Source of the DNA: Natronobacillus azotifigens
GTDB taxonomy: Bacteria; Bacillota; Bacilli; Bacillales; Amphibacillaceae
DNA: 64,000 nt
Assembly (NCBI RefSeq): GCF_026805325.1
Contig: NZ_JAPRAT010000011.1
Location: 39,743 to 103,742, forward strand
Direction: 5' to 3'
The notes below the pieces were generated by a model, which was not told where the DNA came from, searched no databases, and saw only the letters and a program-made list of their open reading frames with translations. Below are positions 16,027 through 24,568 of this stretch, piece by piece; position 1 is the stretch's first letter, and every line of letters starts with the position of its first letter. The translations under genes were made by a program, and so were the position numbers.

Positions 16027-17259
16027 ATGCGATTTTACGATTTCGATTTAGTCTTTCAGTTGAATAGAATGGAAAAGATTTTTGAAAACAATTATAAGTT
16101 TGTAATATTGAAAAAAGCAATAATTAGATTAGAGAATAAAAAGAATGTTAATTTTTTGACAAAGATATTGTATACATTAAATAATTTATTTGTCGTTTTT
16201 AATGAAGCGCTTGAAACAGAAAATAAAAAAGTATTTCATGATTTTTGTTTTAAAATTTATATATCGTATTTAGGGAATTTTCACATGTTATTAGGCAATA
16301 TAAACGAGCAATTTGCTAAGGAATACAAAAAGGATTTTCAAAGTCAGATTTATGATCACTGGAGTGGGATCACCGAAAATCCAGATGATGATCATAGAAA
16401 TTTTATAGACGTATTTGATGACTTGCATGAAAACTGTATTTTGAAGTATCCTGATGTATTTGTTAAAAATCTAGGAGATCTCAGACATTTATATAGAGCC
16501 CAACGAGGGCGGCACTTTAGTGATTATGAAAGAATGGTACCGAAAGAGGAATTTGTCAGAGGAATGAATAGATGGAATCCACCAGGGGTTGCATATCTTT
16601 ACTTGAGTTATGGTGATGAAATAGTAGATTACAGTGATTCGATAAACACAATTGAAAAAACTTGCTTTGAAGAATTACGATTGAAACAGGAAGAATATGT
16701 TTCTTCGTGTAAGTTTTATCCTGAAAATAAGAATGCTAAGGTATTAAATTTATGTTATGAAGATATAACATTTGAGGACATAGAAGCGGAACAAGATCAA
16801 TTAATTCAAGAACAAAGTAAGATAAAAGCAGATGAAATATTGAATAATAAAAAGGGATTAAATGAATTAATTAATAAACAGGGTAAGCTTAATGAAGAAC
16901 TTCTGTGGGAAGTATTAAAAAGGGAAAGTAATTTTATTTCCAAAGACTTGTTGAATAGGGAAGCGGAAAAATATATAGGTAGAACCTTTATAAAGAGTAT
17001 TGATGAAGCAGTTTTTAAGCCAGTTGATCAAAGTGAAGACCCAGAATTATCGGTGTATAAACCGTTTCACTATCTAGCGGAATACTTGAAAAGAAAAGGT
17101 TATGCTGGAATTTTATTTCGTAGTACACGTATGAATATGATTGAACTAAAAGGGAAAAATCTAGTTCTTTTTCATAATAGTGATGCCGATTATGTTGAGG
17201 GAAGTATGAATGTATATTACTACGACGGAGAGAATTATTCTGTAATACAAGAAGAATAG
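16027..17259 (+). CDS. RES-domain protein (putative NAD+-consuming toxin)
   Basis: A 410-residue protein. The N-terminal 150 residues are helical and unfamiliar. From about 155 on it resembles the RES domain: Arg157 in HLYRAQRGR, GMNRWNPPGVAYLYLSYG, the acidic pair Glu215-Glu216 in CFEELR, and Ser366 in GYAGILFRSTRM, followed by GKNLVLFHN. RES toxins of Xre-RES modules degrade NAD+ and resemble ADP-ribosyltransferases. No Xre partner is adjacent. A charged helical insertion (about 250-320) separates the halves. The upstream ribosome site is weak. It is flanked by REP-A and omegaRNA-like repeats, so it was probably acquired. The domain call is moderate; a toxic or defence role is inferred. Confidence 0.6.
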   Translation: MRFYDFDLVFQLNRMEKIFENNYKFVILKKAIIRLENKKNVNFLTKILYTLNNLFVVFNEALETENKKVFHDFCFKIYISYLGNFHMLLGNINEQFAKEYKKDFQSQIYDHWSGITENPDDDHRNFIDVFDDLHENCILKYPDVFVKNLGDLRHLYRAQRGRHFSDYERMVPKEEFVRGMNRWNPPGVAYLYLSYGDEIVDYSDSINTIEKTCFEELRLKQEEYVSSCKFYPENKNAKVLNLCYEDITFEDIEAEQDQLIQEQSKIKADEILNNKKGLNELINKQGKLNEELLWEVLKRESNFISKDLLNREAEKYIGRTFIKSIDEAVFKPVDQSEDPELSVYKPFHYLAEYLKRKGYAGILFRSTRMNMIELKGKNLVLFHNSDADYVEGSMNVYYYDGENYSVIQEE

Positions 17260-17462
17260 AATAGGGCGTTGGGGGGGAAGCTCCTTGCTGTGCTGTTATT
17301 TTCTCGAGTTGGATAAATAATATAAAATACCCAAGCGTTTTCATATTGTCATATTAAACTAGTGCTCTGCTCTATAAGACTTATAGAATTGAAACTTCAA
17401 AAGGAATTTCAGTCCAATGAGTCTTATGATTTACTTACTAGCCACACCACAGTTAAACTTAA

Positions 17463-17516
17463 TTAAGTTGCTGCCATCAACATCTTATCGAGTTTCTTGA
17501 AGATGTTTTTAAACAT
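17463..17516 (-). other. 17-codon frame in a gene-poor gap
   Basis: MFKNIFKKLDKMLMAAT with a stop, no clear ribosome site. It resembles the beginning of a small conserved Firmicute protein but is cut short. Apart from this and the hairpin element that follows, the 17260-17754 gap has no gene I can see. Confidence 0.2.
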
Positions 17517-17584
17517 AGCGACAAATAAGTAGAGAACTAGTCAAAAGTCAACTACAGCACAAATGGGTTGCATGCTTACTCAAC

Positions 17585-17717
17585 TTTATCCCGGAGCAAC
17601 CGTCCGTAAGATTCCCACTTCAAAACAAGGAGAATCTCAGTGTTTAAGTGGGAGTGACGGACGCTAGCACCCCGAATGGTTCAACTAATAATCAGTAGAT
17701 TGAAGTTTCACTTTATC
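17585..17717 (+). repeat. OmegaRNA-like / IS605 right-end-like element, copy 1
   Basis: TTTATCCCGGAGCAAC leads to CGTCCGT...TTCCCACTT (17601-17620), which pairs with AAGTGGGAGTGACGGACG (17646-17663), a long stem. Then come CTAGCACCCCGAATGGTTCAA and GATTGAAGTTTCACTTTATC. The same blocks recur at 54.95 kb and partly at 46.56 and 50.46 kb. I associate this layout with the 3' end of Bacillus IS605-type tnpB elements. No tnpA or tnpB is present. Confidence 0.5.
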
Positions 17718-17754
17718 CGGGCATAACTACCTATTTCAGTCTGCGAAAGTTGAG

Positions 17755-18174
17755 TTACTTATTAAAAATCCTTTTTGCTTCTTCCTGTATTTCACTAATT
17801 TGCAAGGAAGTCAGATCATAAAACTCACTATTAGTCAATGAAGTTTCCGCATGCTGAATATAGATCATTTTGGTGTTCTTTTGTGTAATTGAATAAAACC
17901 ATTTTTCTTTAGGTACGTTATATACCTTTCCAATTTTCATCTCAGTTAATTCAATATTTTCAAACCTTAAATCTTTTAAGTCAGCAGAAATCAAGATAGC
18001 TTTACCATTGACTAAAATAAACTGTTCGTCAGTCTCATGATGAACTTCAAGGTGCTTAACACCTGAAATATCATTATCGGGTTTCCAGTTTTTAATTGAT
18101 ACTAGCCATTCCTTATTTTTGTATACACATGAGATACCTTCTCTTGTATTTTCAAATATTTGTACACTTGACAT
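17755..18174 (-). CDS. Small cupin-like protein of the frl cluster
   Basis: A 139-residue protein that I read as a single-domain cupin: VKHLEVHHETDEQFILVNGKA gives the first cupin motif with HH, D and E, and a beta-rich middle part ends IGKVYNVPKEKWFYSI. It carries no targeting signal. It is the last gene in the fructoselysine cluster, 108 bp after frlC, and probably co-transcribed. It may act on a sugar or sugar-amine intermediate; the reaction is unknown. Start ATG has GGGGGAAG upstream. Confidence 0.55.
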   Translation of the reverse strand: MSSVQIFENTREGISCVYKNKEWLVSIKNWKPDNDISGVKHLEVHHETDEQFILVNGKAILISADLKDLRFENIELTEMKIGKVYNVPKEKWFYSITQKNTKMIYIQHAETSLTNSEFYDLTSLQISEIQEEAKRIFNK

Positions 18175-18282
18175 TGCTACTTCCCCCAGTTCTTTTCTAT
18201 CATCAAACTCTAATAGCTAAGAATTTATCATTTTTTCATTATCAAACGCTTGTAAAAATTTGCGGACTATATCCATATCGTT

Positions 18283-19107
18283 TTATTTTTGTTGTTCGAA
18301 CCATTCCAAAGTTTTTTCAAGAGCTTGCTCAGGTTTGAAATAATAATTACGATCAAAGAATTCTAGACCATAGTAACCATTGTAGTTCGCGTTTTCGAGT
18401 ATTTCTAACGCATTCACCATATCTAAAGAGCCTTCACCTGGAATTACATGACCACCTGGGTTTCCATCAACAAAATGGACATGGTTTATATAGGATCCCA
18501 AAGTTCCAACAAATCCTGCAACTGTTTCTCGCCCTGTAGTTGCTATTACGTCTGTATCAAGTAATACCTTTAACGCTGGGCTATTAACTTCCTCTATCAT
18601 TTTTAAAATTTGCTTAGATCCATTTAAAGTTTGCGTAGAATATTTAGTGAACCCCTCTAACACCATTAGGACACCTGAATTTTCTGCTTTTTTAGATATT
18701 CTTTGTAGCGCTTCCACGCACCATTCCCACGTTAGCCTTGAATCGACGTCTATATAATCAATTCCTGTTGTTACGAGCACACGTGGTGAATCCAAGAAAG
18801 TAGCCGCCTCAATATGACGATTAAAAAAATCAATACTTTTTTCTCTATACTTTTTGTCAGGGTGCGAGATACTGACTGGATAAACCGCTTGTTCAGGCGT
18901 TAAACATTTTATACCTAAGTCATAGTACTTAAGTTTATTCTTTAAATCTATCATGTCTTGTCTAGAAAAGTATTCCAGATGAAAGTGAGGGCCAGAAGCC
19001 CAAAGTTCAATGTTTTTAAATCCTAATTCATGACACTTTTTTAAAAAATAATCTAAACTGTAACGTTTAAAATGATAGTTACCAGGTAATATACGTTCGA
19101 TTTCCAC
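18283..19107 (-). CDS. frlC: FrlC-like sugar 3-epimerase (AP endonuclease 2 TIM barrel)
   Basis: A 274-residue xylose-isomerase-like TIM barrel. Parallels to E. coli FrlC, which interconverts psicoselysine and fructoselysine, are GFKNIELWASGPHFH near the N-terminus, CLTPEQAVYPVSISHP, VLEGFTKYS, LDTDV, HVHFVDGN and GHVIPGEGSLD. The conserved Glu, Asp and His of these are the metal ligands of the family. Start GTG 19107 has GGAGGG seven bases upstream. It belongs to the frl cluster (kinase, deglycase and transporter upstream). Family is certain; the exact epimerase activity is inferred from context and similarity. Confidence 0.75.
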   Translation of the reverse strand: MEIERILPGNYHFKRYSLDYFLKKCHELGFKNIELWASGPHFHLEYFSRQDMIDLKNKLKYYDLGIKCLTPEQAVYPVSISHPDKKYREKSIDFFNRHIEAATFLDSPRVLVTTGIDYIDVDSRLTWEWCVEALQRISKKAENSGVLMVLEGFTKYSTQTLNGSKQILKMIEEVNSPALKVLLDTDVIATTGRETVAGFVGTLGSYINHVHFVDGNPGGHVIPGEGSLDMVNALEILENANYNGYYGLEFFDRNYYFKPEQALEKTLEWFEQQK

Positions 19108-19274
19108 ATTACTGCCCTCCTATATTGCAATTATGACTTTGGTCTAGTAACTAAATGGCGATTAGAGCCCCCATAAGGGATGAAAAAATATCCTTCTGTT
19201 CTTCGTCTAATAAATGTTATTTCTTTATTTTCATCCCACTGTGTATTTTCTGTGTAAAATAGTAATAAAGATAC

Positions 19275-20594
19275 TTAGATGATTATAAACCCTAAAATAA
19301 TTGCAATCACAATGGAAAAAATAGTATTAAGAAGCCCTGGAATCATAAAGCTGTGATTTAATACATATTTCCCGATTTTCGTTGTACCTGCTGTATCAAA
19401 CGATAACGCTGCTATAACTTGAGCAGAAACAGGAATAAAGTAGTTTGCATTTACAGCCATCCAAGATCCTATAATAATGGCGGGGTGTAGACCTAATCCA
19501 ATTCCTATTGGCATCATAATTAATGTTGTTGCAGCTTGGCTTGTAATAAGAGCCGCTACAACAAATACTATAATTGCGAATACCCAAGGAATAGTTTCTA
19601 CGATACCTGCAACATTGCCTTCGATAAATTCCCTTTGGGCATCTATAAATGTATAACTCATCCAAGCTAAGCCGAATGCACAAATTATAGCAAGAGATCC
19701 GGCACGAAATATACTAGTATTTAAAATTTCCTCTATTTTAGGTTTACAAAAAATTACTATTGCTGCTGCACAAACTAACATAATGATCTCAATTGTATAG
19801 GGCATCGATAGCACAGTAATCTCCCCATCTACTTCCCATGAAGGACGTAATTGAGAAAAAACACCCAATAATACAACCGCTATTACACCAACTAAGAAAA
19901 TAAATACTGATTTTTTTTGGTTTTTAGTAGTTTGTTTTTGTTCTACTTTTTCTGTATCTCTATTTAGCGTCAACCCGTTTTCTAAACGCTTTTGAAATTC
20001 AGGATCTTCCCGTAACTCTTTTCCCTTTTTTAGTGTTATAAAGGCAGATAAAACAACACCAATAAGCGTAGCAGGAATAGTTATCATTAGTATTTCCGCA
20101 AAACTTACTCCTAATGGAAGCATAAATCCAATCATGGCTGCTGTTGCGGCCGACATAGGAGAGCAAGTAATAGCCTGTTGAGAGGAGATAATGCTATTTG
20201 AAATCGGTCTCTCTGGCCGGATATTATTATTAATTGCTAACTCATTAATAACAGGCAAAAGGCTATATACAATATGACCAGTCCCTGCAAGGAACGTAAA
20301 TAACCAAGCAACAATAGGTGCCACTATAGTTAAATATTTTGGACTTGTTCGGAGTAATTTTTCTGCTAAAAACACTAAATAATCTAGTCCTTTTGCTGTC
20401 TGTAATGCTGAGGCGGCTAAAACGACAGATAGAATAATCAACATAACATCTATAGGAGGTGCGGCAGGTTGTTCTTTAAAAATGAATACAAAGATTGCAA
20501 CACCAACTCCTCCCATTAAACCAATAAATACATCACCTTTCTTAGCACCAAAGTAAATAAGGATAGCAATTACGACTAATTGTAACCAAAACAT
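19275..20594 (-). CDS. DcuA/DcuB-family transporter in the frl cluster
   Basis: A 439-residue protein with about 10-12 membrane segments. It matches anaerobic C4-dicarboxylate transporters of the DcuA/B family: IYFGAKKGDVFIGLMGGVGV, ILSVVLAASALQTAKGLDYL, then PIVAWLFTFLAGTGHIVYSL and SSQQAITCSPMSAATAAM. Known members exchange fumarate, succinate or aspartate. Here it sits between frlD and frlC, where other bacteria encode an APC permease or an ABC importer, so it may carry the Amadori compound instead. ATG 20594 is chosen because GGAGGG lies six bases before it and covers the upstream ATG. A cre-like box lies just upstream. Confidence 0.8.
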   Translation of the reverse strand: MFWLQLVVIAILIYFGAKKGDVFIGLMGGVGVAIFVFIFKEQPAAPPIDVMLIILSVVLAASALQTAKGLDYLVFLAEKLLRTSPKYLTIVAPIVAWLFTFLAGTGHIVYSLLPVINELAINNNIRPERPISNSIISSQQAITCSPMSAATAAMIGFMLPLGVSFAEILMITIPATLIGVVLSAFITLKKGKELREDPEFQKRLENGLTLNRDTEKVEQKQTTKNQKKSVFIFLVGVIAVVLLGVFSQLRPSWEVDGEITVLSMPYTIEIIMLVCAAAIVIFCKPKIEEILNTSIFRAGSLAIICAFGLAWMSYTFIDAQREFIEGNVAGIVETIPWVFAIIVFVVAALITSQAATTLIMMPIGIGLGLHPAIIIGSWMAVNANYFIPVSAQVIAALSFDTAGTTKIGKYVLNHSFMIPGLLNTIFSIVIAIILGFIII

Positions 20595-20619
20595 ACTAAT
20601 ACCCTCCATTTTTTATAAG

Positions 20620-20635
20620 ATGTAAGCACTTTCAT
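20620..20635. promoter_or_regulatory. cre-like box in the frl cluster
   Basis: ATGTAAGCACTTTCAT fits the CcpA consensus with one mismatch at the central G. It lies between frlD and the transporter gene, 26 bp before the transporter start. Confidence 0.45.
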
Positions 20636-20665
20636 TTTTTTAGAAAAAACAAGCAAGAAGAACCC

Positions 20666-21532
20666 TTACTTGTTTATAATCGTACCATGTCCAAATGCCC
20701 CTTCAATTTGACATACTTTAGCAGAGAAATTAGCACCTTTCTTCATTGCTTGAGATACATCTTTAATGATACTCAATTTGTTAAAATCTATATGTCCGTT
20801 ATGCACGCTAAGTAATTCGTGTAAAAAGGCAGTTAAATAAGCGTCGCCTGCTCCCATAGTATCTTTGGCTTCTTTTTGTAAAGAGGCTTCTTGATAAATT
20901 AAATTGTCTTTTACTAAGGAATATGATCCTAATTCGCCTACAGTTCCAACTACAATTTTAACCCCTAGATTAGCGAACTTCCTCATTTCAGATTCTCTTT
21001 CCGTTCTACTCAAATGACTAGTTGAAAGAAATGCAATGTCAATGTAAGGGCATACTTTCTTTATATATTCATCGTTCCAGCGAACAGAAAAATCATAAGA
21101 AATGGGCACTTGCAAAGTAGCTAATTGAGATAAATCAACTTCAATATAACTATTTAAACTAGAGTGAACCAACGAGAAGTTCTTGATATAATTTTCGTCA
21201 GCATCAGAAAAATTCCACCCATTGTTTTTAGAGACCCCCCCTTTATTAGATCTAATAAAACTACGGTCTCCTTTGATTAATTCTACTTCCGCGAAACCAT
21301 TTTCTCCTTCAAAGCAACGTGAACGGTAATACTCAATATCAAGTGAGTCTAAAACGCTTTTTATATAGGTCGCGATTTCATCGTTTCCAAATTTAGTGAT
21401 CAAAGAAGCCTTATTACCCAACATTTTTGTATAGACGCAAAAATTAAGTACATTCCCTCCTGGATACATAATGCCTTTGTTTATATATTTATCTACTACG
21501 TTATCGCCAATCCCTAGTACCTTATATGACAT
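20666..21532 (-). CDS. frlD: Fructoselysine 6-kinase (PfkB family)
   Basis: A 288-residue ribokinase-fold sugar kinase. It resembles FrlD closely: GIGDNVVDKY, then MYPGGNVLNFCVYTKMLG, CFEGENGFAEVELIKGDRSF, and SNKGGVS. The PfkB anion-hole signature DTMGAGDAYLTAFL carries the catalytic Asp. It phosphorylates fructoselysine or a related Amadori product at C6, giving the substrate for FrlB. It lies 39 bp downstream of frlB in the same operon. Length and motifs are normal. Confidence 0.85.
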   Translation of the reverse strand: MSYKVLGIGDNVVDKYINKGIMYPGGNVLNFCVYTKMLGNKASLITKFGNDEIATYIKSVLDSLDIEYYRSRCFEGENGFAEVELIKGDRSFIRSNKGGVSKNNGWNFSDADENYIKNFSLVHSSLNSYIEVDLSQLATLQVPISYDFSVRWNDEYIKKVCPYIDIAFLSTSHLSRTERESEMRKFANLGVKIVVGTVGELGSYSLVKDNLIYQEASLQKEAKDTMGAGDAYLTAFLHELLSVHNGHIDFNKLSIIKDVSQAMKKGANFSAKVCQIEGAFGHGTIINK

Positions 21533-21571
21533 TTCAAAGCCTCTTTTCTACAGCTGGTTTAGTTAAGAATT

Positions 21572-22546
21572 TTAATATTCAACCTTCCACATGTAACGAC
21601 GTGTTGACAGAGGGTGGTCACGAATTTCGGCTAACGCTTCATTGTAGACTGGATAAACATTATTGAATAACAAGTGGTTAAAGTAATCGATAACTTTACT
21701 ATCAATTGTGGATAATCCTAATTCTTTCGCATCTAACACTTCAATTCGTTTGCCGTATTTATTTAGAAACGCTAAAGCTCGCTCATCAAGGGAGCGCGTA
21801 CTACCCTCTGATACTTGAATAATAAATGGAATATTTGCATCAGTGATTTCAAATGGGCCGTGGAAAAATTCACCAGTATGAATAGTGGAAGAATTGATCC
21901 ATTGCATTTCCATAAAGATACAGATGCTCTGCAAATAGGCAGCTCCCCAACCTGCACCACTTGCCATAGTATAAATAACATTATCATCTTTATGATTTAT
22001 CGCAAATTGTTTGGCTCGTTTTTCTACATGCTTTTGAGCATTACTTACTATTGAATCGATCATGGAACGACCTTCCATAAACTGACTATAGTACTCATAA
22101 CCTTCCGTTTGATTTAAAATTTCCACTGCAGTTAACAACGCATTCATTGTTTTTTCTTTTGAAATCTCTTTAGATGGTCCAAAAGAATAATCTATCACAT
22201 AATCTGCTTCTGAAACAATTGGTGAATCATTAATCCAAGTTAATGCAATAACAGTAGCCCCTTTTCCTTTCGCGACAGTAGCTGCTTTAATAGTTTCAGG
22301 AGTATTACCTTTATGAGAAGCAACGATTACAACAGAGTTTTCTCCTAAAGATACTGGAGTGTTATGAACAAACTCATTACTGCTATAAAGGCTTACTTTC
22401 ACTTCTTTAGCCTCTTTTTCTAAAAATGCCTTAGTTGGATAGAAGGCTGCATATGAGCCGCCACAGGCTGCATAGTAAACTTCTTTAATACCTCCCACAT
22501 CTTTCTTTTTTTCAATAATTCTTGCAATAACGTCTTTTACTTGCAT
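21572..22546 (-). CDS. frlB: Fructoselysine-6-phosphate deglycase (SIS domains)
   Basis: A 324-residue protein with two SIS domains, as in FrlB and the isomerase half of GlmS. The first has YYAACGGSYAAFYPTKAFLE and VIVASHKGNTPETIKAATVA; the second has VIYTMASGAGWGAAYLQSIC, then MQWINSSTIHTGEFFHGPFE. The latter Glu and His region is the typical FrlB/AgaS active site. The enzyme cleaves the 6-phosphate into glucose 6-phosphate and the free amino acid. Start ATG 22546 has GGAGGGG upstream; the longer frame runs through the promoter. It is the first gene of the operon, divergent from frlR. Confidence 0.85.
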   Translation of the reverse strand: MQVKDVIARIIEKKKDVGGIKEVYYAACGGSYAAFYPTKAFLEKEAKEVKVSLYSSNEFVHNTPVSLGENSVVIVASHKGNTPETIKAATVAKGKGATVIALTWINDSPIVSEADYVIDYSFGPSKEISKEKTMNALLTAVEILNQTEGYEYYSQFMEGRSMIDSIVSNAQKHVEKRAKQFAINHKDDNVIYTMASGAGWGAAYLQSICIFMEMQWINSSTIHTGEFFHGPFEITDANIPFIIQVSEGSTRSLDERALAFLNKYGKRIEVLDAKELGLSTIDSKVIDYFNHLLFNNVYPVYNEALAEIRDHPLSTRRYMWKVEY

Positions 22547-22582
22547 TTTAACCCCTCCATTAATGTATTGTTTTGTTATACC

Positions 22583-22632
22583 TGTATAATAATACATTTA
22601 GATACATTAAGCAATAGCAAATATTAAAAAAA
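22583..22632 (-). promoter_or_regulatory. frlB promoter and GntR-type operator
   Basis: On the minus strand TTGCTT, a 17-bp spacer and TATTAT form a sigma-A promoter upstream of frlB. The half sites TGTAT (22583-22587) and ATACA (22592-22596) form an inverted repeat over the -10, a natural place for FrlR repression. Confidence 0.5.
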
Positions 22633-22676
22633 ATTGATATACTATAATTAGAAAATCTCAAAGGGAGGTTTATAAG

Positions 22677-23381
22677 TTGAAAGATGGAGCAATACCCAAA
22701 TACAAACAACTAGAAAAAATAATTCTAGATAGCATTACGAAGGGTGAACTAAGCGCGGGAGACCAGATTTCTACTGAAAAAGAACTTAGCACTAAATACA
22801 ATATTTCTCGGATTACTGTTAGGAAGGCATTAGAAAATTTAGAAAAACAAGGATATCTAACTCGAATATCAGGTAAGGGGACATTCATTGCGGACAAGGT
22901 ATTATTAAAAGATATTTCAAATACATTAGGCTTTAGTGAAAATATCCTTTTGCAAGGAAAAAAACCTGGAGCCAAAGTAATAGAAAATAAAATTATTGAT
23001 TCAACACCAGAAATAGAAAATGCATTAAATTTAGAAAAAGATGAAAAAGTAATTTCTGTTATTCGGGTTAGAACTGCCAATGAGGAACCGATTTCTTTGG
23101 AATACTCTATTTTCCCAATGGATTATGAATACCTTTTACACGAGGATCTAAATGATAAATCAATGTATGATATTCTTAAGAAGCAAAGCAATATACACTT
23201 TGGGAACAGTAGAAAAACAATCAAAATAGTAAGTTCAAATTTTGAAGAATCAAAATACTTAAAAATTCCTGAAGGTCATAGTGTATTATGCTTAAAAAGC
23301 GTGGTTGTAGACACCAATAACAATAAAATTCACATTTCAAAACAGATAATACTAGGTGATAAATTTACACTGATTGTATAA
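22677..23381 (+). CDS. frlR: FrlR-like GntR/HutC-family repressor
   Basis: A 234-residue regulator. Residues 5-72 are a GntR winged helix (PKYKQLEKIILDSITKGELS, then STKYNISRITVRKALENL and RISGKGTFI). Residues about 85-230 are a UTRA sugar-phosphate-binding domain, with VIRVRTANEEPISLEYSIFP. It is divergent from frlB with an inverted TGTAT/ATACA between them, so it probably represses the frl genes until a phosphorylated Amadori product binds. Start is TTG 22677 after GGGAGG. Confidence 0.8.
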   Translation: MKDGAIPKYKQLEKIILDSITKGELSAGDQISTEKELSTKYNISRITVRKALENLEKQGYLTRISGKGTFIADKVLLKDISNTLGFSENILLQGKKPGAKVIENKIIDSTPEIENALNLEKDEKVISVIRVRTANEEPISLEYSIFPMDYEYLLHEDLNDKSMYDILKKQSNIHFGNSRKTIKIVSSNFEESKYLKIPEGHSVLCLKSVVVDTNNNKIHISKQIILGDKFTLIV

Positions 23382-23934
23382 ATCTGTTCATAGTATGTAT
23401 TGATAGTGTGGTTGTGGTATTAACATGATTTAGGTAGATTCTTATCCCGGTAGTATACAATTTTGTGGAACCATTGGGGAGTAAACAAAGAAGAACGAGT
23501 CATTGAGGAAGTATTTACTTATCAACGAGATCGAATGATAATGGGGCTGCGGTGGGCATTTTCGAACAAAAACATTAACTTATTTGAGGGTTGAGAAATA
23601 TTTAACAGATGAAAAATCCTTCGCTATTTAGCCTTAAAATAATGAACGATAGTAGAAAAATAATGCTTATGACAAGGATAGAACGATTTGTAATATTGTT
23701 CGTAACCGTAATAGTAGCTCCCAGAGGAATTCCAGATTTCTTTGAAAATGGCGGGCCAGGAAAAGCCAGTACTCGACTAGCACTAATGCGTTATTGATCG
23801 AAGAAAGTGATGAGGTAATAGAGGGAAAGACGATTTATGTAATAAAAAAGTAAGACCGTCAAGTGCAGGGTTTAGATCGAAGACATGGGTTCAGTTCCCA
23901 TCAAAAGATAAATTGATGGATTTATTTTGGATCC

Positions 23935-23955
23935 GAGGGTCAGACCTCTTCTATG
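23935..23955 (+). repeat. REP-A copy 7
   Basis: GAGGGTCAGACCTC followed by TTCTATG, closest to copy 3. It joins the 39.7-kb-like repeat to the intron fragment. Confidence 0.7.
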
Positions 23956-24335
23956 CAGCCCTTACTAAATTCTGTAGAAGAATCTAGTACTATGGCTTCT
24001 GCTGACTTCTGGTAGTTCAGCGAACAGTTGACTGTTCAGTTATGCAGTGTTGCACGTATCTACCAGACCTCCCCGGGTAAGTGCGTAATCTTTTTCTTCA
24101 TCTATCTGCTTCATTTACTCTGTACAACCTTTGGTAGAATGGAATTTGTTTTGATTAGCAAACTCATCCAAATTGTACCTAGCCTTATATGAAGTTCGTG
24201 TTCCTCAGACCAAAGGTTGGCCACTCGCTTCCTTCAGATTCCACTTCACGATTGACACACCCTTGCGTTAAGCTAACTGTTACTTCTACCTTCACAGTTC
24301 GGGACCCTTACCCTATAGTTTACGCCCAGTATGAG
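23956..24335 (-). mobile_element. Group II intron fragment without its reverse transcriptase
   Basis: Read on the minus strand this carries the landmarks of the 5' domains of Bacillus group II introns: ACTATAGGGTAAGGGTCCCG, then AACTGTGAAGGTAGAAGTAA, GGTGTGTCAATCGTGAAGTG, CGAGGAACACGAACTTCATA-like and CATATAAGGCTAGGTAC blocks, CACTTACCCGGGGAGGTCTG, and finally GAACTACCAGAAGTCAGCAG. In complete introns the maturase gene starts soon after the last block. Here the sequence ends a few dozen bases later at REP-A copy 7, so no maturase or domains V-VI remain. The limits are approximate. Confidence 0.7.
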
Positions 24336-24568
24336 GGTATGCTGGTGTTAAAAAACTAAAAAAGCGCCAAGCTTAAGCAAGCTATCACTTGTTTCGTCAA
24401 GAAGAAGTTAAGAATGACGGTCAACAGAATAATAAGTCAGAAACACATCCAAAATGACAAAAGCTAGCATGCTTTTTTAGTGCGTAATAGAATCAGTGAA
24501 GAGAAATTCAATTCATCCTGATGATGACGGTGCAATTGCAAATAAGTAAGCGAAGTTGCTTAGTTGAG

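Larger units (their letters stand above)
23382..24568. other. Relic zone between the frl and fuc clusters
   Basis: No intact gene was seen in this 1.19-kb gap. 23490-23595 holds an open stretch EERVIEEVFTYQRDRMIMGL that stops at LFEG and looks like a gene tail I cannot name. 23810-23880 is about 85 percent similar to 39708-39770. REP-A copy 7 and a group II intron fragment follow. A weak hairpin near 24465-24480 (AAAGC...GCTTTTTT) may be a terminator. Confidence 0.5.

Noticed and set aside
17260..17584. Search for a tnpA or tnpB remnant left of the omegaRNA-like element
   Set aside because: No HUH, RuvC or zinc-ribbon motif in any frame; only a 17-codon frame was found.
23855..23925. GGGTTCAGTTCCC resembling a tRNA T-arm
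   Set aside because: No matching acceptor, D or anticodon stems nearby, and the flanks belong to a repeat seen again at 39.7 kb without this feature.
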